Part shown: piece after piece, positions 8,959-17,895 of the stretch | Numbering within the stretch: position 1 is the stretch's first letter | How the letters are laid out: each line of letters starts with the position of its first letter | Assembly (NCBI RefSeq): GCF_009208555.1 | Contig: NZ_WFLI01000007.1 | Location: 1-64,000 of the forward strand | DNA from: Janthinobacterium violaceinigrum | Lineage (GTDB): Bacteria; Pseudomonadota; Gammaproteobacteria; Burkholderiales; Burkholderiaceae_D | DNA length: 64,000 nucleotides | Reading direction: 5' to 3' | Notes under the pieces: generated by a model | The model's database searches: none | What the model was told of the DNA's origin: nothing | Seen by the model: only the letters and a program-made list of their open reading frames with translations | Translations under genes and position numbers: made by a program

Positions 8959-9972
8959 TCAGCCTCCTTGCGTGATGGCAGGGTCGTCAAAGAAATAATC
9001 GCGCCAGCTGTCGGGCAGGTTACGGATGGCGTTCACGCGATGCAGAAATTGCGCCAGGCCATAGGTATTTTGCGGAGCGATCTTGAATTGCACTTGCGGG
9101 TTGGCAAAAATTTTCAGCAGCAGATTGCGGTCCACCTTGCTCTTGTTTACCTTGATGTAGATGTCGGCCGCCCCCTGTGGATTGCTGCTCGCATACTGCG
9201 CCGCTTCCGCCAGCGCGGCGATGAAGGCGCGGTAAGTCTTGGGATTGTCCTTGCGGTATTTTTCCGTCGCATACAGCAGGGTCGACGAGCTGGGCCCGCC
9301 CTGCACGTCATACGAATTCAGGAGGATATGGGCGTTCGGGTTTTGCGCCAGCTCCTGTTCCTGGAACGGCGAATTGCCGAAGTGGCCCGTCAGCTCCGTG
9401 CCGCCGGCGATGATGGCAGCCGCCGCGTCCGGGTGCGGCAGGGTTTGCGTGATTTTATCGAGGCGGGCGAATTCCTTGTCGCCCCACTGTTTCGCCACCG
9501 CCATCTGCAATATCCTCGCCTGGACGGAGACGGACACGGCGGGCAAGGCGATGCGGTCCTTGTCCGTCAAGTCCGCCAGGGTTTTCACCTTGGGATTGTT
9601 GCTGATCAAATAGTAGGGAAAGTTGCCCAGCGAAGCCACGCCGCGCACGTTCTGCCGGCCTTTCGTGCGGTCCCAGATGGTCAGCAGCGGCCCCAGGCCC
9701 GCGCCCGCGATATCGATATTGCCGGACAACAAAGCGTCATTGATGGCCGGGCCGCCGGACAGGGTAATCCACTCGACTTTGACGTCCACGCCCTGCTGCT
9801 TGCCATGCTTTTCGATCAGTTTCTGTTCCTGCGCAATATTAAGCAGCAAGAAGGTGATGCCGTGCTGGCCCGCGATGCGGATCTGTCCTTCGGCCCGGGC
9901 CATGGGCATCGCCATGCACAGCAGGATGAAGGCGGCGAGCAGGCGACGGGGAAAGGTAAAGATCGGCAACAT
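8959..9972 (-). CDS. ABC transporter substrate-binding protein, NitT/TauT family
   Basis: 337 residues. A signal peptide is clear (LPIFTFPRRLLAAFILLCMAM, cleavage after MARA), and the mature part has the two-lobed periplasmic binding fold of the SsuA/TauA/NMT1 group, with GNIDIAGAGLGPLLTIWDR in the first lobe. The start at 9972 is supported by AAGGAGTG eight bases upstream; an in-frame upstream extension of 32 codons would run into the dioxygenase gene. It is followed one base later by the ATPase gene. Likely ligands are sulfonates, sulfate esters or related small anions, given the TauD-like enzyme next door; this is inference from context. Confidence 0.9.
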   Translation of the reverse strand: MLPIFTFPRRLLAAFILLCMAMPMARAEGQIRIAGQHGITFLLLNIAQEQKLIEKHGKQQGVDVKVEWITLSGGPAINDALLSGNIDIAGAGLGPLLTIWDRTKGRQNVRGVASLGNFPYYLISNNPKVKTLADLTDKDRIALPAVSVSVQARILQMAVAKQWGDKEFARLDKITQTLPHPDAAAAIIAGGTELTGHFGNSPFQEQELAQNPNAHILLNSYDVQGGPSSSTLLYATEKYRKDNPKTYRAFIAALAEAAQYASSNPQGAADIYIKVNKSKVDRNLLLKIFANPQVQFKIAPQNTYGLAQFLHRVNAIRNLPDSWRDYFFDDPAITQGG

Positions 9973-10004
9973 GGACACTCCTTGGGTCTGGCTACGGGAA
10001 AAAA

Positions 10005-10889
10005 TCAGTACGGCGCATCGCCTTCGATGGTGGTGCGATACAGCTTGCGGCGCTGATCGGGAGGGCAACCCGTCGCCAGGTGCATCAGGGAACGGTTGTC
10101 CCAGAACACCAGGTCATGCGGCTGCCAGCGGTGCACATATAAATGCTCGGGGCGCACGCTGTGGGCGAACAGTTCGTCGAGCAGGGCACGGCTTTCATCG
10201 TCGGGCAGACCGACGATGCGCGTGGTGAAATGTTCGCTGACAAACAGGGCGCGCCTTCCCGTTTCCGGGTGCACGCGCACCACGGGGTGCGTCACGGGTT
10301 TGACTTCATCGATCTGCGCCTGCGTCAGCGCGGGCCGCCACGGGTTGCGGCGGCGCAATTCCTCATACTGGCTCAGGTAGCTGTGCTCGGCACGGGCACC
10401 GCGCACGGCATGGCGCAGCGCGGCCGGCAGGCTTTCCCACGCCAGGTGCATGTTGGCAAACACGGTATCGCCGCCCTCGTCCGGCAACTCTTGCGCGTGC
10501 AGCATGGAGCCGAGGCTGGGCACTTCCTTGTACGACAGGTCCGAATGCCAGAAATGGCCCGCATCGCCCAGGCCGATGGGCTGGCCATCCTCGACGATGT
10601 TCGAGATGATCAGCACTTCCGGTTGCGCGGGCAGCTGGAACTGGCGCAGCACGTGGATTTGCAGGGGACCGAAGCGGCGGCTGAAATCCACCTGCTGCTG
10701 CGGCGTGATGCGCTGGTCGCGGAACACCAGCACGTGATGGTCGAGGTGGGCATGGTGCAGGCGCTGGAAGTCGCCCAGCGACAGCGGCTGCGACAAGTCC
10801 AGTCCCAGCACTTGCGCGCCGAGCGGGGCATCGAAAGTTTCGATACGGAAATGGCTGCTGGAAAGCACGGGTTTCAGGACGGCCGACAT
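10005..10889 (-). CDS. TauD/TfdA-family Fe(II)/2-oxoglutarate dioxygenase
   Basis: 294 residues. The metal-binding motif HxD is seen in FWHSDLSYKEVPS, and the distal histidine lies near the C-terminus in VHRWQPHDLVFWDNRSLMH, which also carries the Arg-containing 2-oxoglutarate site shortly after. Family members hydroxylate a substrate and so release sulfite from taurine or alkylsulfonates/sulfates, or cleave herbicide ethers. With the ABC importer downstream on the same strand, a role in using an organosulfur source is likely, though the substrate cannot be read. I take the ATG at 10889 (MSAVLKPVL); an upstream in-frame start adds 22 residues that look like leader sequence. It is the first gene of the four-gene unit. 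Confidence 0.87.
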   Translation of the reverse strand: MSAVLKPVLSSSHFRIETFDAPLGAQVLGLDLSQPLSLGDFQRLHHAHLDHHVLVFRDQRITPQQQVDFSRRFGPLQIHVLRQFQLPAQPEVLIISNIVEDGQPIGLGDAGHFWHSDLSYKEVPSLGSMLHAQELPDEGGDTVFANMHLAWESLPAALRHAVRGARAEHSYLSQYEELRRRNPWRPALTQAQIDEVKPVTHPVVRVHPETGRRALFVSEHFTTRIVGLPDDESRALLDELFAHSVRPEHLYVHRWQPHDLVFWDNRSLMHLATGCPPDQRRKLYRTTIEGDAPY

Positions 10890-11111
10890 AAGAATCCGCA
10901 AATAGTCAGGGGAAGTCCACTGTATGCCGGCCGGCCCTGCCTGCAAACGAAGCATTTACTATATGGATATGCGGGGCGCGTTGCGCCGCGCCGCAACAGC
11001 CGCTGTCCCGAATTGGCACAGCGGCGGCACGTTCCCGCCTCGATGGCTCCTGGACTGCGCTAGCACGCAACTTGCTTGTCTACCAAGCTTTAACCGATTC
11101 CCAGGAAAGCC

Positions 11112-11597
11112 ATGTCCCCCTACGCCCTGCTGCTCGCCTTGCTGTTCGCCGTTCCCGTCCATGCCCAGGATAGCCAGGATGAAGGCGACCTCAGCTACAA
11201 AGCCTATGTGCGCAGCGACAAGCGCATCAAGTGCTTGTACGGCTATGCGGCCGACAAGACGGGCGACCATGCCGCTGCCGTCGCCATCTTTGAAGACTGC
11301 ATCCGGCGCTGGAACGATGTGTATTCGATGATTTGGCTGGCCCAGCTGTATGAAACGGGCGTAGGCGTGCCCAAGGACCTGGTGCAGGCGACGGCGCTGA
11401 TGCGGCGCGGCGCCCATACCAACGATGACGCCGCCTATGCGCGGCTGGCCCGCTACCACTATGGCGTGGCGCTGGCCGAAGGCCGGGGCACGCCCCAGGA
11501 TCTTCCCCAGGCCAGAACCTGGCTGCGCCAGGCAGCGCAGGAGGGCGTACAGGAGGCGGCCGATTACCTGGCCCGCCTCGACGGCGCCGCGCCGTAA
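11112..11597 (+). CDS. Secreted Sel1-like repeat protein
   Basis: 161 residues. A signal peptide (PYALLLALLFAVPVHAQ) is followed by a short acidic stretch and then tandem helical repeats. Two Sel1-type units can be read: WLAQLYETGVGVPKDLVQATALMRRG and the following YHYGVALAEGRGTPQDLPQARTWLRQAAQEG. Sel1 repeats are protein-interaction scaffolds in the periplasm or outer membrane; the partner is unknown. The gene stands alone between the divergent dioxygenase operon and the convergent carbonic anhydrase gene. Confidence 0.8.
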   Translation: MSPYALLLALLFAVPVHAQDSQDEGDLSYKAYVRSDKRIKCLYGYAADKTGDHAAAVAIFEDCIRRWNDVYSMIWLAQLYETGVGVPKDLVQATALMRRGAHTNDDAAYARLARYHYGVALAEGRGTPQDLPQARTWLRQAAQEGVQEAADYLARLDGAAP

Positions 11598-11615
11598 GCG
11601 CTGCGCCGGCGTTGC

Positions 11616-12287
11616 TTACGCCGTTGCTTCGTAGCGGGCCAGGCGGGCCGCCATGCGCGGCGCCAGCTCGTGGCCGGCCGTGACGGTCACTTCCAGGTCG
11701 TTCAGCAAGCCATCTTTCAAGCCATAGACCCAGCCATGGACGCTGAGTTCCTGACCGCGTTCCCACGCATCTTGCACGATGGTGGTCTGGCACACGTTCA
11801 AGACTTGTTCCACCACGTTCAGTTCGCACAGGCGGTCGCCGCGCTGGCGGCTGGTCAGCACGTCGCCCAGGTAGCGCTCGTGCTTCTGGCCCACGTCCTG
11901 CACGTGGCGCAGCCAGTTGTCGACCAGGCCGATGCGCGTGCCCGTCATGGCCGCGTGCACGCCCTTGCAGCCGTAATGGCCGACGATGATGATGTGTTTG
12001 ACTTTCAGCACGTCCACGGCAAATTGCAGGACGGACAGGCAATTGAGGTCGGAATGCACGACCACATTGGCGATATTGCGGTGCACGAACACGTCGCCAG
12101 GCGCCATGCCCAGCAGTTCGTTGGCGGGAACGCGGCTGTCGGAACAGCCGATCCACAGGTATTCGGGCGAGGTCTGCGCTTCCAGGTTCTTGAAGAAGTT
12201 CGGGTCTTTCGCCACCATCGAGTCGGCCCAGCGGCGGTTACGCTGCAGCAGTTCCGCCAGGGCCAGGCCGCTTTTCTGTTCGGTCAT
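11616..12287 (-). CDS. can: Beta-class carbonic anhydrase
   Basis: 223 residues. The zinc ligands of the beta class are present: Cys48 with Asp50 and Arg52 in WIGCSDSRVPA, and His104 and Cys107 in VGHYGCKGV. It interconverts CO2 and bicarbonate in the cytoplasm, supplying bicarbonate for carboxylases. The start at 12287 (MTEQKSGLAL) has GGGAG seven bases upstream; the open frame continues 41 codons further but has no family similarity. Length matches E. coli Can (about 220). It is separated from dnaJ upstream by a strong terminator and so has its own promoter. Confidence 0.95.
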   Translation of the reverse strand: MTEQKSGLALAELLQRNRRWADSMVAKDPNFFKNLEAQTSPEYLWIGCSDSRVPANELLGMAPGDVFVHRNIANVVVHSDLNCLSVLQFAVDVLKVKHIIIVGHYGCKGVHAAMTGTRIGLVDNWLRHVQDVGQKHERYLGDVLTSRQRGDRLCELNVVEQVLNVCQTTIVQDAWERGQELSVHGWVYGLKDGLLNDLEVTVTAGHELAPRMAARLARYEATA

Positions 12288-12374
12288 ATCGCTCCCATTC
12301 TGTGAGTTCGGTTGAGCAGCGCGCCGATCGCCCGCGTTAGCGGACGATACGCGCAGATGCCAGTCAACCTGGGT

Positions 12375-12406
12375 AAAAAAACGCCGGGATGTGTGAGCAT
12401 CCCGGC
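12375..12406 (-). terminator. Rho-independent terminator of dnaJ
   Basis: On the minus strand a perfect 10-bp stem (CGCCGGGATG / CATCCCGGCG, with a 5-base loop) is followed at once by seven T residues. It lies 19 bases after the dnaJ stop codon and before the carbonic anhydrase gene. Confidence 0.93.
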
Positions 12407-12424
12407 GCATGGTCTTACGTGTGC

Positions 12425-13558
12425 TTACTCAAAAAAATCCTTGACCTTGTCTTTCCAGGTCTTGCTTTGCGGACTGTGCTTGGCACCGCCCTCGGTCGTC
12501 GACTTTTCAAAGTCGCGCAGCAGGTCTTTCTGTTTTTCCGTCAGTTTCACGGGTGTTTCGATGGCCACGTGGCAGAACAGGTCGCCCGCGTAACCGGAGC
12601 GCACGCCCTTGATGCCCTTGCCTTTCAGGCGGAAGGTCTTGCCCGACTGGGTGCCTTCAGGAATCGTGAACGACACTTTGCCGTTCAGGGTAGGCACTTC
12701 GATTTCGCCGCCCAAAGCCGCCTTGGCAAACGAGATCGGCATTTCGCAATGCAGGTCGTCGCCTTCGCGCTGGAACACGGCGTGCGGCTTGATGTGGATT
12801 TCCACATACAGGTCGCCCGACGGACCGCCATTCGTGCCCGGTTCGCCGTTGCCGGACGAACGGATACGCATGCCGTTGTCGATACCGACTGGAATTTTCA
12901 CTTCCAGGGTCTTGTTGCGCTTGATGCGACCGGCGCCGCCGCATGGCGTGCACGGGTCGGTGATGACCTTGCCGCTGCCATGGCATTTCGGGCAGGTTTG
13001 CTGGATGCTGAAGAAACCTTGCTGCATGCGCACCTGGCCGTGGCCACCGCAAGTACCGCAAGTGGTGGGCGAGGTGCCCGGCTTGGCGCCGCTGCCGTGG
13101 CAAGTGTCGCACTTGTCCCAGCTCGGCACGCGGATGGTCGTGTCGAAGCCATGAGCAGCTTGCTCCAGTGTAATTTCTAGGTTGTAGCGCAAGTCGGCGC
13201 CACGGTACACCTGTGGACCCGCATTGCGGCTGCGTCCACCGCCGCCGCCAAAGATGTCGCCGAAGATATCGCCGAAGCTGTCGGCAAAGCCGCCAGCACC
13301 GCCGCCGAAGCCGCCTCCGCCGCCCATGTTCGGGTCCACGCCCGCGTGACCGTAGCGGTCATACGCGTCGCGCTTTTCCGGATTGGTCAGCATCTCGTAG
13401 GCTTCTTTGACTTCCTTAAACTTTTCTTCCGATTCCTTGCTATCCGGATTGCGGTCCGGATGGTATTTCATCGCCAGTTTACGGTAAGACTTTTTGATCT
13501 CTTCTTCCGAAGCATTTTTTGCGACACCGAGTGTCTCGTAAAAATCACGCTTTGCCAT
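12425..13558 (-). CDS. dnaJ: Chaperone protein DnaJ (Hsp40)
   Basis: 377 residues with the full type I DnaJ architecture. The J domain has HPD at residues 33-35. A Gly/Phe-rich linker (about 75-110) follows, then four zinc-finger repeats ([32 protein letters not shown]) and the C-terminal peptide-binding domains. It stimulates DnaK ATPase activity and delivers unfolded clients. It lies downstream of dnaK with a terminator-like hairpin in between, so it is expressed partly by readthrough or from its own promoter; no sigma-32 type promoter is visible in the dnaK-dnaJ gap. Confidence 0.98.
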   Translation of the reverse strand: MAKRDFYETLGVAKNASEEEIKKSYRKLAMKYHPDRNPDSKESEEKFKEVKEAYEMLTNPEKRDAYDRYGHAGVDPNMGGGGGFGGGAGGFADSFGDIFGDIFGGGGGRSRNAGPQVYRGADLRYNLEITLEQAAHGFDTTIRVPSWDKCDTCHGSGAKPGTSPTTCGTCGGHGQVRMQQGFFSIQQTCPKCHGSGKVITDPCTPCGGAGRIKRNKTLEVKIPVGIDNGMRIRSSGNGEPGTNGGPSGDLYVEIHIKPHAVFQREGDDLHCEMPISFAKAALGGEIEVPTLNGKVSFTIPEGTQSGKTFRLKGKGIKGVRSGYAGDLFCHVAIETPVKLTEKQKDLLRDFEKSTTEGGAKHSPQSKTWKDKVKDFFE

Positions 13559-13603
13559 GTTGTCGGCACCTTGCAGTCTATCTACTGATGTAAAAATTAC
13601 ACG

Positions 13604-13646
13604 AAAAAGCCGAGTCGAGTGCTGCGCTAGGCGCAGCGACTCGGCT
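13604..13646 (-). terminator. Terminator or attenuator hairpin between dnaK and dnaJ
   Basis: On the minus strand AGCCGAGTC pairs with GACTCGGCT, and a second stem GCTGCGC/GCGCAGC closes a TAG loop inside, with a 4-base bulge. Five T residues follow. It lies 76 bases after dnaK and could partly terminate dnaK transcripts, lowering dnaJ expression. Confidence 0.75.
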
Positions 13647-13721
13647 CGGCCGGTCTTCGCGGCTAATCCCGCGATGTAGCGTTCAGCCCGGCTGCCCCCA
13701 GTTCATGGGAGCGCAAGACAA

Positions 13722-15665
13722 TTACTTGCTGTCTTTGACTTCTTTGAAGTCAGCGTCGACAACGTCGTCTTGCTTGGCGCCTGCATCGGATGCGCCAGCA
13801 GCTTGCTGTGCACCTTCCGCGCCGCCGGCAGCTTGCTGCGCTTGCATGTCGGCATACATTTTTTCGCCCAGTTTCTGCGATGCGCTCGACAGTGCTTCCA
13901 CCTTGGCGTCGATCTCAGCCTTGTCGCCCGCCTTGATGCTTGCTTCCAGGTCGGTGATCGCCGCTTCGATCTTCTCTTTCTCGCCCGCGTCCAGCTTGTC
14001 GCCGTATTCGGTCAAGGATTTCCGGGTCGAGTGTACCAGAGCATCGGCCTGGTTGCGCGACTCGGCCAATTCTTTGACCTTCTTGTCTTCTTCCGCGTTC
14101 AACTCGGCGTCTTTCACCATCTTCTGGATTTCCGCCTCGGTCAAGCCGGAATTGGCCTTGATCGTGATCTTGTTTTCCTTGCCGGTGGCCTTGTCTTTCG
14201 CGCCGACATGCAAGATGCCGTTGGCGTCGATGTCGAAGGTCACTTCGATCTGTGGCGTACCGCGTGCTGCTGGCGGGATGCCTTCCAGATTGAATTCGCC
14301 CAGACCCTTGTTGCCGGCGGCGATTTCGCGCTCACCCTGGAAGACCTTGATGGTCACCGCAGGCTGGTTGTCGTCGGCCGTCGAGAAGACCTGGCTGAAC
14401 TTGGTCGGAATCGTCGTGTTTTTGTGGATCATCTTGGTCATCACGCCGCCCAGGGTTTCGATACCCAGGGACAGGGGAGTAACGTCCAGCAACAGCAAGT
14501 CCTTGCGTTCGCCCGACAGGACCGAACCCTGGATCGCTGCGCCCACGGCGACGGCTTCGTCCGGGTTCACGTCCTTGCGTGGTTCCTTGCCGAAGAATTC
14601 CTTCACTTTTTCCTGCACCTTCGGCATACGGGTCATACCGCCGACCAGGATGATGTCATCGATGTCCGACACTTTGACGCCCGCATCCTTGATAGCGGTG
14701 CGGCAAGGTTCCATCGTTGCCGTGATCAGCTCTTCCACCAGCGACTCCAGCTTGGCGCGGGTCATCTTCAGGTTCAAGTGGACCGGGGCGCCGTTCGCCA
14801 TGGCGATGTAGGGCTCGTTGATCTCGGTCTGTTGCGACGACGACAGCTCGATCTTCGCGCGCTCGGCCGAAGCCTTGATGCGCTGCAGAGCGATCGGATC
14901 TTTTTTCAGATCGATGCCGTTGATCTTCTTGAACTCGTCGATGATGTAATCGATGACGCGCTGGTCGAAGTCTTCGCCGCCCAGGAAGGTGTCGCCGTTG
15001 GTCGACAGCACTTCAAATTGTTTTTCGCCATCTACATCGGCGATTTCGATGATCGATACGTCGAACGTACCGCCACCCAAGTCGTACACGGCGATTTTAC
15101 GGTCGCCTTTTTCAGCCTTGTCCAGGCCGAACGCCAGCGCTGCCGCGGTTGGCTCGTTGATGATGCGCTTGACGTCCAGGCCAGCGATACGGCCGGCATC
15201 CTTGGTAGCTTGACGCTGCGAATCGTTGAAGTACGCAGGCACGGTGATGACGGCTTCGGTGACTTCTTCACCGAGGTAGTCTTCTGCCGTTTTCTTCATC
15301 TTGCGCAGCACTTCAGCCGAAATTTGCGGCGGGGCCAGTTTTTTGTCGCGTACGCCGATCCATGCATCGCCGTTGTCGGCTTTCATGATTTGGTACGGCA
15401 TCAGCGCGATGTCTTTTTGCACTTCTTTTTCGTCGAACTTGCGACCGATCAGACGCTTGACTGCGTACAGCGTGTTTTTCGGATTGGTCACGGCCTGGCG
15501 TTTCGCTGGCGCGCCGACGAGAATTTCGCCATCTTCTTGATAAGCAATAATCGACGGCGTCGTGCGTGCGCCTTCAGCGTTTTCGATTACCTTTGGTTGA
15601 CCGTTTTCCATGATGGAAACGCAGGAATTCGTGGTTCCCAGATCGATACCGATAATTCTACCCAT
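13722..15665 (-). CDS. dnaK: Molecular chaperone DnaK (Hsp70)
   Basis: 647 residues. The N-terminus has the phosphate-binding loop [14 protein letters not shown] and the second nucleotide-binding signatures ([11 protein letters not shown], and [13 protein letters not shown]). The substrate-binding domain and helical lid follow, and the C-terminal tail ends in an acidic EVxDxK-type sequence ([15 protein letters not shown]), which contacts co-chaperones. It is the ATP-driven cytosolic chaperone that works with GrpE and DnaJ from the neighbouring genes. A sigma-32 promoter lies 40 bases upstream of the start, in addition to one before grpE, so dnaK can be induced on its own by heat shock. Confidence 0.99.
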   Translation of the reverse strand: MGRIIGIDLGTTNSCVSIMENGQPKVIENAEGARTTPSIIAYQEDGEILVGAPAKRQAVTNPKNTLYAVKRLIGRKFDEKEVQKDIALMPYQIMKADNGDAWIGVRDKKLAPPQISAEVLRKMKKTAEDYLGEEVTEAVITVPAYFNDSQRQATKDAGRIAGLDVKRIINEPTAAALAFGLDKAEKGDRKIAVYDLGGGTFDVSIIEIADVDGEKQFEVLSTNGDTFLGGEDFDQRVIDYIIDEFKKINGIDLKKDPIALQRIKASAERAKIELSSSQQTEINEPYIAMANGAPVHLNLKMTRAKLESLVEELITATMEPCRTAIKDAGVKVSDIDDIILVGGMTRMPKVQEKVKEFFGKEPRKDVNPDEAVAVGAAIQGSVLSGERKDLLLLDVTPLSLGIETLGGVMTKMIHKNTTIPTKFSQVFSTADDNQPAVTIKVFQGEREIAAGNKGLGEFNLEGIPPAARGTPQIEVTFDIDANGILHVGAKDKATGKENKITIKANSGLTEAEIQKMVKDAELNAEEDKKVKELAESRNQADALVHSTRKSLTEYGDKLDAGEKEKIEAAITDLEASIKAGDKAEIDAKVEALSSASQKLGEKMYADMQAQQAAGGAEGAQQAAGASDAGAKQDDVVDADFKEVKDSK

Positions 15666-15705
15666 GATTTTTTTCCTTTTATTTGCTAGATTTCAGATGG
15701 TTCTT

Positions 15706-15733
15706 ATATGTGGCAAAGCGGCATGGTTTCAAG
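15706..15733 (-). promoter_or_regulatory. Sigma-32 (RpoH) promoter of dnaK
   Basis: On the minus strand CTTGAAA (15727-15733) is followed after exactly 13 bases by CCACATAT (15706-15713), one mismatch from the CCCCATNT heat-shock -10. It lies in the grpE-dnaK gap, 40 bases before the dnaK start. Confidence 0.85.
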
Positions 15734-15756
15734 GCTTGCTTGATGCCGCCCTCTGA

Positions 15757-16293
15757 TTATTTTGCTTGCGCGGTCGTTACAATGGCTGGACGCAGCAGGC
15801 GGTCCGCAATCATATAGCCCTTTTGCAGGACTGACACGATGGTATTGGCTTCCTGGTCTGCTGGCACCACGGCAACGGCCTGGTGTTTCATCGGATCGAG
15901 CTTCTCGCCCTGCACTGGCAAGACTTCCACCAGGCGGTTGCGCTCGAACGCGGCGTTCAATTGCTTCAGGGTCATCTCGACGCCTTCTTTCAGCGACTCG
16001 ATGGTCGGTGCTTCCACCGTCAGCGCCGTTTCCAGGCTGTCTTTCACCGGCACCATGGCTTCGGCAAAGCTTTCCACTGCGAATTTATGCGCTTTAGCAA
16101 CATCTTCCTGCGCACGGCGGCGAATGTTTTCGCCATCGGCCTTGGCGCGCATGAAGGCATCGTGCATCTCTGCAAGACGCGCTTCGGTACTCGCCAGCTG
16201 CTCTTCCAAAGTAGGCTCTGCGGGAGTCGATGGGGCAGTCGCCGCGGCGTCCGCTTGCGGATTAGGTACAGCTTGGTTTTCCTGATCTTGCAT
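15757..16293 (-). CDS. grpE: Nucleotide exchange factor GrpE
   Basis: 178 residues. The N-terminal 35 residues are a disordered Pro/Ala/Gln-rich tail, then a long coiled-coil helix (about 35-85, with [32 protein letters not shown]) and the C-terminal beta-domain ending VGVEP-like ([19 protein letters not shown]). It forms a dimer that releases ADP from DnaK and so resets the chaperone cycle. Length is normal for the family. It is the first gene of the heat-shock run grpE-dnaK-dnaJ and has a near-perfect sigma-32 promoter 66 bases upstream. Confidence 0.97.
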   Translation of the reverse strand: MQDQENQAVPNPQADAAATAPSTPAEPTLEEQLASTEARLAEMHDAFMRAKADGENIRRRAQEDVAKAHKFAVESFAEAMVPVKDSLETALTVEAPTIESLKEGVEMTLKQLNAAFERNRLVEVLPVQGEKLDPMKHQAVAVVPADQEANTIVSVLQKGYMIADRLLRPAIVTTAQAK

Positions 16294-16359
16294 CTAGAAA
16301 GCTCCTACAATCAATGACTTAAATGAGTTAGTCTAACTATCTTTACAACACTAACGGGC

Positions 16360-16387
16360 AGATGGGGCTATATCCTATTGTTTCAAG
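16360..16387 (-). promoter_or_regulatory. Sigma-32 (RpoH) promoter of grpE
   Basis: On the minus strand CTTGAAA (16381-16387), a 13-base spacer, and CCCCATCT (16360-16367). Both elements match the E. coli heat-shock consensus fully. No CIRCE inverted repeat is present nearby. Confidence 0.92.
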
Positions 16388-16592
16388 GGGTATTCATGGC
16401 AAAACCGGGGATTACCTCGTTCCATGTTACAGCTTATTACAAAGCGCTTCCCGTTTCGGGCAGCGATCCGTGCGCACCCCCTTGATTTTCCTGGCTTCCC
16501 ACGGCAAAGCGGGCATTCTACCAGCCCCGCCGCCGCCATCGCCACTGGCAGCGTTGCTATCTGGATAGTTCCGTGGCCACGCCAGACATGAC

Positions 16593-16616
16593 AAAGCCGC
16601 GCAAGCGCGGCTTTTT
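16593..16616 (-). terminator. Putative terminator hairpin after hemH
   Basis: A 9-bp inverted repeat AAAGCCGCG/CGCGGCTTT with a 4-base loop lies 22 bases after the hemH stop. On the minus strand the following T tract is short; on the plus strand TTTTTATT follows, so it may work better in that direction. Confidence 0.5.
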
Positions 16617-16636
16617 ATTGCATAAAAATAATTATT

Positions 16637-17746
16637 TCAGTTCGCGGCGCCCAGCGCCAGTGCCGCCGCGCGCGCCTGCTCGCCCGCTTTCCTGTCGCCC
16701 TCGCGCTGCGCCGCCGTCTTCATCGTCGGCCAGCCGATCATGTGTTGTTCGGCAATTTCCGCCAGTCCCGCGATCCAGGCCGGCGTTTCATTCAAGCAAG
16801 CGATGTAATGAAACTGCTGGCCACCGGCCATTTCGAAATCATGCTTGGCTTCCATGGCGATCTCTTCCAGGGTTTCCAGGCAATCGCTGGTAAAGCCCGG
16901 GCACAGCAGGTCGACGCGCTTGATACCCTGTTGCGCCAGCGCCACCAGGGTGGGCGCCGTGTACGGCTGCAGCCATTCGGCCTTGCCAAAGCGCGACTGG
17001 AAAGTCACCACATATTGCTCTTTGGTTAATTTCAGCTTGTCCGCCAGCAGGCGCGCCGTTTTCAGGCATTGGCAGTGATACGGGTCACCCAGCAGCAAGG
17101 TGCGCTTGGGCACACCGTGAAAGCTCATCACCAGTTTTTCCGGACGGCCATGCGCTTCCCAGTGGTTCAACACGGAATCGCGCAAGGCGTCGATATACGT
17201 GTCGTGCTCGTGGTACTGCTTAATAAAACGCAATTCCGGCACATTGCGCACCGTGGCGTAATGGGCAAACACGGCGTCGTAGATGGAGCCTGTCGTCGTG
17301 CCCGAATATTGCGGATAAGCAGGCAAGATGGCGATGCGCTCGCAGCCTTCGCTTTTCAAGGTGGCCAGTACCTCGGGCAAGGAAGGCGAACCGTAGCGCA
17401 TGGCCATGGCCACCGTGACGCCGTCATGGCCCCGTTCGGCCAGGGCGCCGGCCAGCAATTTCGCCTGCTTTTGCGTGTGCACTTTCAGGGGCGAGCCTTC
17501 GCGCGTCCAGATCGACGCATATTTCTTGGCCGACTGGCCCGAGCGGAATGGCAGGATGATCAGGTTCAAAATGAACCACCAGACGGCGCGGGGAATCTCC
17601 ACCACGCGCGGATCCGACAGGAATTGCTTCAGGTAGCGCCGCACGGCCGACGACGTGGGCGCATCGGGCGTGCCCAGGTTGACCAGCACCACGGCGCTGC
17701 GGTCGATGCTGCCATGCGTGTACGGCGGTTCTGTTTGAAATGACAT
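16637..17746 (-). CDS. hemH: Ferrochelatase
   Basis: 369 residues. The N-terminus has VVLVNLGTPDAPT, the core has AYPQYSGTTTGSIYDA, and the active-site motif SFHGVPKR, with its conserved histidine, is present, followed by the QSRFGKAEWLQPYT region. It inserts ferrous iron into protoporphyrin IX as the last step of heme synthesis, at the inner face of the cytoplasmic membrane. The protein is somewhat longer at the C-terminus than the E. coli enzyme, as in other betaproteobacteria. It lies between recN and grpE on the same strand. A TATAAT-like hexamer 37-42 bases before the start may be its -10 element, but no good -35 is visible. Confidence 0.97.
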   Translation of the reverse strand: MSFQTEPPYTHGSIDRSAVVLVNLGTPDAPTSSAVRRYLKQFLSDPRVVEIPRAVWWFILNLIILPFRSGQSAKKYASIWTREGSPLKVHTQKQAKLLAGALAERGHDGVTVAMAMRYGSPSLPEVLATLKSEGCERIAILPAYPQYSGTTTGSIYDAVFAHYATVRNVPELRFIKQYHEHDTYIDALRDSVLNHWEAHGRPEKLVMSFHGVPKRTLLLGDPYHCQCLKTARLLADKLKLTKEQYVVTFQSRFGKAEWLQPYTAPTLVALAQQGIKRVDLLCPGFTSDCLETLEEIAMEAKHDFEMAGGQQFHYIACLNETPAWIAGLAEIAEQHMIGWPTMKTAAQREGDRKAGEQARAAALALGAAN

Positions 17747-17816
17747 GAAGGCTCTTTGAAGGCGTTGGATGGATAGCCACTTATTATAGTTGCATTGAGT
17801 TAATAGCGAGGCACTG

Positions 17817-17883
17817 GGGTCAGACCCTCAATGCCGCTAACGCCAGGCTCAGCGCTAACGCATCCGGGGGTCTGCCCCCGGAT
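17817..17883. repeat. Paired GGGTCTGACCC-type palindromes
   Basis: GGGTC-A-GACCC (17817-17827) and, 34 bases on, a 9-bp perfect hairpin ATCCGGGGG-TCTG-CCCCCGGAT (17862-17883). The second lies 13 bases after the recN stop. Neither has a T tract on the minus strand, so they look like intergenic repeat units or a T-less stop hairpin. Confidence 0.55.
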
Positions 17884-17895
17884 TTAAGCCCGCGT

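Larger units (their letters stand above)
16294..16636. other. Intergenic region hemH-grpE (343 bases)
   Basis: It holds the sigma-32 promoter of grpE (16360-16387) and a hairpin next to the hemH stop (16593-16614). The remaining 200 or so bases show no credible reading frame, RNA gene or repeat. Confidence 0.7.

Noticed and set aside
13770..15689. 639-codon open frame antisense to dnaK
   Set aside because: Antisense frames of dnaK are well-known artefacts of codon bias; it has no ribosome-binding site or domain.
16294..16636. CIRCE element upstream of grpE
   Set aside because: Neither TTAGCACTC nor its complement with a 9-base spacer is present.
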